The notes beneath the pieces are model-generated. The model did not search any database and had not been told where the DNA came from. It was given only the letters and a program-made list of their open reading frames with translations. DNA of 11,179 nt from JBGPBY01 sp041481485 (lineage in GTDB: Bacteria; Acidobacteriota; Terriglobia; 20CM-2-55-15), in NCBI GenBank assembly GCA_041481485.1, contig JBGPBY010000229.1, positions 1 to 11,179 on the forward strand. Direction: 5' to 3'. How positions within the stretch are numbered: position 1 is the stretch's first letter; each line of letters opens with the position of its first letter. The position numbers and the translations under genes are program-made. Shown one piece after another: positions 7,327 through 11,179 of this stretch.

Positions 7327-7502
7327 CGGGCCATGCGCTTCTCAATCTCTTCCTGTGAGATTACATTGCCATTCTGAATCGCTTCAAGGCCACGCTCGAT
7401 CTTTTGACGCACATAGATATGGTATTGAATGTCGTTCAGTGAAGCGTCGTCTGGGAGTCTTTCCAATAGAGCACGGACTTCGTCCTTCGCTGTTGCCTTC
7501 AT
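7311..7502 (-). CDS. Antitoxin of a RelE/ParE-type toxin-antitoxin pair
   Basis: This 63-residue acidic, helical protein has the pattern AKDEVRALLERLPDDASLNDIQ, split here as AKDEVRALLERLP (5-17) and DDASLNDIQYHIYVRQKIE (18-36), then GLEAIQNG and ISQEEIEKRMARSLER. This layout is typical of the small antitoxins encoded upstream of RelE/ParE toxins: it binds and neutralises the toxin and usually represses its own promoter. The reading frame extends upstream to 7559, but the ATG at 7500-7502 is preferred because GGGAGGT sits seven bases before it. Ser60 lies exactly where the toxin start codon overlaps; restoring the toxin ATG would make this residue Trp. No good promoter could be picked out upstream. 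Confidence 0.8.
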   Translation of the reverse strand: MKATAKDEVRALLERLPDDASLNDIQYHIYVRQKIERGLEAIQNGNVISQEEIEKRMARSLER

Positions 7503-7868
7503 ACTCAAACCTCCCTCGGAGATTCTACTCCAAACAATGGCCCTGAAGGTCGACGACAATCTTTGTCCGCAGATAACGCACAGCCAACCCTCTCGATACC
7601 TATTAGGAGAGTCGACTGCAGACGTCCTGGGACGTTCTAGTCGGCTTACCGGAAGGTGGTCGGCTCATAACGCGGCTGGGAAAGCGACGAGGATTATTTA
7701 TTCACAGCTTCTGTGACAGCGCTCGATCTCTCACCCATAAATTGCGCGCGGTCACACGCCGCGCCTAAGGTGGGCTGCGTGCTCTTCGGACTTCCACATA
7801 TCCGCGGAAGACAGACCTTGGCCACCGACTTCAGCCGGTGGCCAGGTGTAATTCAAAAATTTTCGATC
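7503..7868. other. Non-coding stretch between the antitoxin and the VWA4 3' end
   Basis: I find no supported gene on either strand. Besides the strong stem-loop at 7819-7844, there are two small perfect inverted repeats: TCACAG/CTGTGA at 7702-7716 (3-base loop) and GCGCGG/CCGCGC at 7746-7764 (7-base loop). TAGAAT (minus strand, 7522-7527) resembles a -10 box for the antitoxin but would start transcription on top of the ribosome site and lacks a -35. Confidence 0.4.
7819..7844 (-). terminator. Stem-loop 25 bp beyond the VWA4 stop (terminator-like or palindromic repeat)
   Basis: A perfect 9-bp stem (TGGCCACCG at 7819-7827, CGGTGGCCA at 7836-7844, 8-base loop) can be extended to 11 pairs with one G-T wobble. 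It lies just downstream of VWA4 on the minus strand, so it could end or protect that transcript. It is not followed by a T-run on that strand. Read on the plus strand it is followed by AATTCAAAAATTTTCG, also not a clean T-run. Confidence 0.4.
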
Positions 7869-8870
7869 TTATTTTTTTCCTGCAGGTTTGCCCGGCGCTG
7901 GTGTTAGGGAATTGTCGCGGCGGGATCGCACCTGAACATCAGGCGATGTGGCGCGAACGCGAACTGCTTTTTCCGAATCCGGGCCAGGAGTCGAAGAACG
8001 GTAAGAGATCGTGTACTGGCCGCGCAGTTCCGCCGCAATGTCCTGCACAAAAAAGATCATTCTCTGAACAGTGAAGTCTGTGGTGAGATCCGGGATGTCC
8101 ACGACGATGGACCGGCCGCCGCTGTCCACCGCCAGTTTTTTGAGTACTTCCACCTCGAAGGTGGGCTGGGCCGGATCTTCGCCGGGAAGTCCCCAGGCAT
8201 CCCATCGCATTCCGAATGTATAGACGGGAATTTCTGCACCGCGGAGACTTGCAGTAAGCTCATCGATCTTGTCGCCGCTGGTATCGTGAACGTCGGTAAT
8301 CACCACGAGGGCGCGCTTCTGGTTTTTCCCCTTCCGTGTCTGTTTCAACGCCTCGGAGACAGCATGGTAGAGATGCGTGGAACCGCCCACCACGTTGTTC
8401 TTGTTCAAGAGTTCAGTGAGCTTCTTCTGGTCAGTCGTGAAACTCTGTTTGGTCTTCATGTCTTCATCGAAGACCATGACCTGAAACTCATCCTGAGGTT
8501 TCATGAGATGAATTAGAACGCGGGCCGCACCATCGGCTGCAAGCAAGGCAGCCGAGACTTTTTCCTTGCCCTGCACCGCAAGTGGCAGGCGCATGCTGGC
8601 GCTCTTATCGATGAGGATTCCAACACTCAGTGGGATGTCGGCATCATTACGGAACGACGAAACTTCCTGCCGCACCCCATTCTCCTCGACGACGAAGTCA
8701 TCCTGTTTCATGTCATAGACATATCGGCCCACGCTATCCATTACCGAAACAACGAGCCTCTGTTCCGTACCGGCACCGGAATTCTGTTCAACTTTCTGCC
8801 GAGGCGGAGCGGATTGCATGACGAACACCAGGGAAACGACGCCCAAGAGAGCCAAAACGTATCGCATCAT
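7869..8870 (-). CDS. Secreted VWA-domain protein, Acidobacterial VWFA-related family (VWA4)
   Basis: From the ATG at 8868-8870 the protein has 333 residues. A signal peptide covers about 1-20 (MMRYVLALLG, then Val/Leu/Phe, ending MQSA). The beta module includes DDFVVEENGVRQEVSSF (57-73), and the VWA fold covers about 79-258. The metal site is complete: DKSAS (Asp88, Ser90, Ser92), Thr165 in GGSTHLYHAV, and Asp193 in ITDVHD. The C-terminal module has AELRGQYTISYRSS (280-293), but instead of the usual GYYAP end it closes with a basic, Pro/Gly/Lys tail. A longer frame reaches 8945 but would put 25 polar residues before the signal peptide. No Shine-Dalgarno precedes the chosen start; the promoter at 8877-8905 would make a leaderless mRNA. 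It is the most divergent member and stands alone on the minus strand, back to back with VWA5. Confidence 0.88.
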   Translation of the reverse strand: MMRYVLALLGVVSLVFVMQSAPPRQKVEQNSGAGTEQRLVVSVMDSVGRYVYDMKQDDFVVEENGVRQEVSSFRNDADIPLSVGILIDKSASMRLPLAVQGKEKVSAALLAADGAARVLIHLMKPQDEFQVMVFDEDMKTKQSFTTDQKKLTELLNKNNVVGGSTHLYHAVSEALKQTRKGKNQKRALVVITDVHDTSGDKIDELTASLRGAEIPVYTFGMRWDAWGLPGEDPAQPTFEVEVLKKLAVDSGGRSIVVDIPDLTTDFTVQRMIFFVQDIAAELRGQYTISYRSSTPGPDSEKAVRVRATSPDVQVRSRRDNSLTPAPGKPAGKK

Positions 8871-8876
8871 GCCGGG

Positions 8877-8905
8877 ATGATACACCGCCCAACGGATCGC
8901 GCCAA
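8877..8905 (-). promoter_or_regulatory. Candidate promoter of VWA4, giving a leaderless transcript
   Basis: On the minus strand TTGGCG (8900-8905; 4 of 6 consensus) is separated by exactly 17 bases from TATCAT (8877-8882; 5 of 6). Transcription would be expected to start six to seven bases downstream, at about 8870, which is the A of the VWA4 ATG. This agrees with the missing ribosome site. The whole divergent gap to VWA5 is only 45 bp. On the plus strand, TACAAT at 8912-8917 could be a -10 box for VWA5, but it has no fitting -35. Confidence 0.45.
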
Positions 8906-8915
8906 GTCTGTTACA

Positions 8916-9920
8916 ATGTCGCGGCCAATGAAACGAAATAGACAATGGGGTGTGGTAGGGGTTGCGGTGCTTTCTGCATGGCCTCTGGTTTCATTGGCGC
9001 ACCCTTCCTTCTTAGCGTCTGTGTCGACGCAGGCAGGTCAGGTTCGAATAGGCCCCGGCGGCCGGCTTGCCTCTCCGGATCCTCCCCCTCTTGAAACCGA
9101 TCTCCATCTTCTGACGGTCTCCGTTACCAGCAAAGGGAACGCGGTGCCAGGGCTGACCCAGGACCGGTTTCAGATTCTGGAAGATGGAGTGGTGCAGAAA
9201 ATTGCGTATTTCTGGCAGGACTCGCGCCCCGTAACCATCGGCTTCCTGATGGATTCCAGCAACAGCATGTCGGATTCGATGAATGAAGCCATTCGGGATG
9301 CCGGTCAGGCGTTTTTGAAGAACAAGCAGCTGCAGGATGAGTACTTCGTCATCAACTTCTCGGATCTTCCGACGATGGTCGTCAGCTACACCATGGACGC
9401 CCGTCAGATGCCTCGTTTATATCCGATGACTGGTGAATCGCCGCTTTACGATGCAATTTACCTTGGCCTGGATGCCATTAAGGAAGCAGCCAATCCCAGG
9501 AAAGTGCTGTTGGTAATCACGGCTGGGGCTAACAATGGCAAAGGGGTCACGGAAGATCAACTGGTCAACTACGCCATCAAGCAGCCAGTTCAGATTTATT
9601 CCCTCTTGTTTGGGAGTTCCGCCTCTGCGGCTTCCGAATCTGCGAACGTTTTGGACTTACTCGCTGGTGTTTCCGGAGGCCGGGCATCCATTACACTCGA
9701 CAGCTCCTTCGCCGTGGACGCTGTGTGCGCCGAACTGGCTCAGGCGCTGAAAACTCAATATCTGATTGGCTACAAATCGACAAACACCGCTCAGAATGGG
9801 AGGCGGCGCGGAGTAAAAGTCAGAGTAACTTCCGACGGCGCAGCGAAGCTTTCGGTCTGGACGCAGTCCGGTTACTACGGCCCAAAGGAATCGAAGAACA
9901 AATCGGTGGATACAAAATGA
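8916..9920 (+). CDS. Secreted VWA-domain protein with partly lost metal site (VWA5)
   Basis: From the ATG at 8916 it has 334 residues; a second ATG at 8928 (MKRNRQWG) is equally possible, and neither has a clear ribosome site. The frame extends upstream to 8814, but the extra polar residues would bury the signal peptide. The signal peptide has a basic KRNR start, hydrophobic WGVVGVAVLSAW, and cleavage near SLA (about 28). Then come DPPPLETDLHLLTVSVT (about 55-71), FQILEDGVVQKIAYFW (85-100) and a VWA fold from about 106. In the metal site DSSNS (Asp113, Ser115, Ser117) is kept, the Thr position reads Ser (GESPLYDAIYLG, Ser175), and the late Asp is Ala203 (ITAGAN). The C-terminal QALKTQYLIGYKSTN and SGYYGPK are conserved. 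It overlaps VWA6 by ATGA, so the two are translationally coupled. Confidence 0.88.
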   Translation: MSRPMKRNRQWGVVGVAVLSAWPLVSLAHPSFLASVSTQAGQVRIGPGGRLASPDPPPLETDLHLLTVSVTSKGNAVPGLTQDRFQILEDGVVQKIAYFWQDSRPVTIGFLMDSSNSMSDSMNEAIRDAGQAFLKNKQLQDEYFVINFSDLPTMVVSYTMDARQMPRLYPMTGESPLYDAIYLGLDAIKEAANPRKVLLVITAGANNGKGVTEDQLVNYAIKQPVQIYSLLFGSSASAASESANVLDLLAGVSGGRASITLDSSFAVDAVCAELAQALKTQYLIGYKSTNTAQNGRRRGVKVRVTSDGAAKLSVWTQSGYYGPKESKNKSVDTK

Positions 9921-11008
9921 CGCTCCGGCGTGGCACGGTTATTTTCATATTGGTGTTGATCGGCACCGCACTGTTTGTTCTTGTTTCCCATGCTCAGCTT
10001 GCTGGTCAACGCGGCATTAATTCTCAGAATCCGCAGAATCCGCAGCAGAATCCTCAGGCACGCCCGGCTGCCGCGCAACCGGCCGTGCCGACAGATCCTC
10101 CTCCACTGGAAACAGATCTGGTGTTGCTGACAGTTTCAGTGACAGGGCCGGAAAACAAGAACTTGCCACTGCTGTCTCAAGACCGGTTCCAGGTTCTGGA
10201 AGACGGCGTCGCGCAAAAGATTTCATACTTCTGGGCCGATAGCCGGCCGATCAGCCTCGGCTTCCTGATCGATAACAGTGCGTGGATGGATACCAATGCC
10301 AAGATGGATGCCGTGCGCGACCTTCTGCCGACGTATCTCAAAAACAAAAATCCCGCTGACGAATATTTTGTTGTGGAGTTCGCCAGCTTTCCACGGATGA
10401 CTGTCAGCTATACCACTGATGCGAAACAGGCTCCGGCATTGTTTCATGCGGAGGGCGCCGCGTTGCCTCCGGCGGTTCCGAATACGGCACTGAACGACGC
10501 CATTTATCTCGGTCTGGAAGCCATCAAGGAATCGGCAAACCCGAGAAAGGCGTTGATCGCCATTACCGGCGGCGGAGACAAAGGATGCGACGGAACGCAA
10601 CAGACCATGAAGGGCGATCAACTGCTGAATTTTGCCATCAAACAACCGGTGCAGATTTACTCGCTGCTGATCAGCGACGACTGGGGCACTGCCAATAACG
10701 GCATGCCGTGCGAACAGATTCCCAAAGATTCCAACGAACTCCAGGAGCTTGCGAGCAATACCGGCGGAAAGGACTTTCAGGCCCCGAATGGTGAGGGCGG
10801 GGTGGCGGTCATCGCGATGGAGATCGCACGCGGCCTGAAGACACAGTATCTCGTGGGGTATAAATCCACGAACGCGGCGAAAGACGGAAAACGCCGGGGA
10901 GTGAAAGTGAAGGTGGAATCGCCGGATCCCTCGCTAAAACTTAAGGCATGGACCAAGTCTGGTTATTACGCGGCAAAGGAAAAGGCGCCGGCTCGCACGA
11001 GTAAGTAG
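9917..11008 (+). CDS. Secreted VWA-domain protein with degraded metal site (VWA6)
   Basis: The 363-residue protein has a signal peptide at about 1-27 (MTLRRG, then Ile/Leu/Val-rich, ending SHAQ). An Asn-Pro-Gln then Ala/Pro-rich linker (about 35-60) is followed by DPPPLETDLVLLTVSVT (60-76), FQVLEDGVAQKISYFWADSRP (91-111, split: FQVLEDGVAQ, KISYFWADSRP) and a VWA fold from about 113. The DxSxS motif reads DNSAW (Asp119, Ser121, Trp123), Thr190 in NTALNDAIYLG is kept, and the late Asp is Gly218 (AITGGGD). A longer loop at about 253-272 contains Cys265. The C-terminal RGLKTQYLVGYKSTN (305-319) and SGYYAAK close the protein. Start at 9917 is fixed by the signal peptide, the ATGA overlap with VWA5 and GGTGG upstream. 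It is clearly the nearest paralogue of VWA5. Confidence 0.9.
   Translation: MTLRRGTVIFILVLIGTALFVLVSHAQLAGQRGINSQNPQNPQQNPQARPAAAQPAVPTDPPPLETDLVLLTVSVTGPENKNLPLLSQDRFQVLEDGVAQKISYFWADSRPISLGFLIDNSAWMDTNAKMDAVRDLLPTYLKNKNPADEYFVVEFASFPRMTVSYTTDAKQAPALFHAEGAALPPAVPNTALNDAIYLGLEAIKESANPRKALIAITGGGDKGCDGTQQTMKGDQLLNFAIKQPVQIYSLLISDDWGTANNGMPCEQIPKDSNELQELASNTGGKDFQAPNGEGGVAVIAMEIARGLKTQYLVGYKSTNAAKDGKRRGVKVKVESPDPSLKLKAWTKSGYYAAKEKAPARTSK
10025..10057 (+). repeat. Short tandem repeat coding the Asn-Pro-Gln linker of VWA6
   Basis: CAGAATCCG occurs twice in a row (10025-10042), then CAG, then CAGAATCCTCAG. It encodes an NPQ-repeat linker just after the signal peptide. Such in-frame 9-bp repeats can change copy number by slippage without breaking the frame, altering linker length. 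Confidence 0.6.
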
Positions 11009-11179
11009 TTGCTCTGAAAGACTTAGTACAGCATTTCACAAATACGGTCACATATTTTTATCCCATCATCCGGCCTCTGCGAGCCGCATCCTCAGTCGCG
11101 CTAGCGGCGGCAGGTCCCCTTAGTAGGCCGTTTCATAAATACGCACACGTATTCAGGGCGGCACAATAGCTGTAATCGC
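11009..11179. promoter_or_regulatory. Non-coding tail with a twice-repeated dyad element
   Basis: No gene or clear terminator follows VWA6. Two 24-base copies of a similar element lie 97 bp apart, at 11034-11057 and 11131-11154, matching at 19 of 24 positions without gaps. The second contains the perfect dyad AATACG-CACA-CGTATT (11138-11153); the first has the same dyad with one mismatch (11041-11056). This looks like a pair of operator sites for a dimeric regulator of a gene beyond the right edge, or a dispersed repeat. Confidence 0.4.

Noticed and set aside
8814..8915. Upstream extension of VWA5
   Set aside because: It would add 34 polar residues in front of a clear signal peptide and run into the VWA4 start region.

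Overview
The window looks like chromosomal DNA of a Gram-negative bacterium, most probably an Acidobacteriota member. Two things point there. A tight kdsB-pyrG-kdsA cluster makes the Kdo sugar of lipopolysaccharide. Six genes encode secreted proteins of the 'VWFA-related Acidobacterial domain' type (TIGR03436 as I recall it), a family strongly expanded in that phylum. The assignment rests on recognising families by eye, not on a search.

Layout. Positions 1-306 (minus) hold the 5' part of a small secreted glycine-rich protein gene that runs off the left edge. Positions 473-3640 (minus) hold kdsB, pyrG and kdsA, transcribed in that order with overlapping ends, coupling CTP and Kdo supply for CMP-Kdo. 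A divergent intergenic region of about 175 bp carries a consensus TATAAT. It is followed by three plus-strand VWA genes (VWA1, VWA2, VWA3; 3816-6704) with gaps of 27-30 bp, closed by a perfect 14-bp stem-loop at 6711-6743. Positions 6744-7868 are mostly gene-poor, but the minus strand carries a small antitoxin gene (7311-7502) and an overlapping RelE/ParE-type toxin frame (7036-7326). The toxin has ATC where its ATG should be. VWA4 (7869-8870, minus) is divergent from VWA5 and VWA6 (8916-11008, plus), which overlap by ATGA and look like a tandem duplication. The last 170 bp are non-coding and contain a twice-repeated dyad element.

How the parts fit. The kds/pyrG genes are housekeeping envelope genes. 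The VWA proteins all have a signal peptide, a short beta-rich N-terminal module, a VWA fold and a conserved C-terminal beta module, so they should act in the periplasm, at the outer surface or outside the cell. Their function is not established. The striking feature is graded loss of the metal-binding MIDAS residues: VWA1, VWA2 and VWA4 are intact, VWA5 and VWA6 are partly lost, and VWA3 is essentially lost with part of the fold missing. This suggests a paralogous set of metal-dependent and metal-independent adhesion or scaffold proteins. I see no CRISPR array, tRNA, rRNA, transposase or phage gene.
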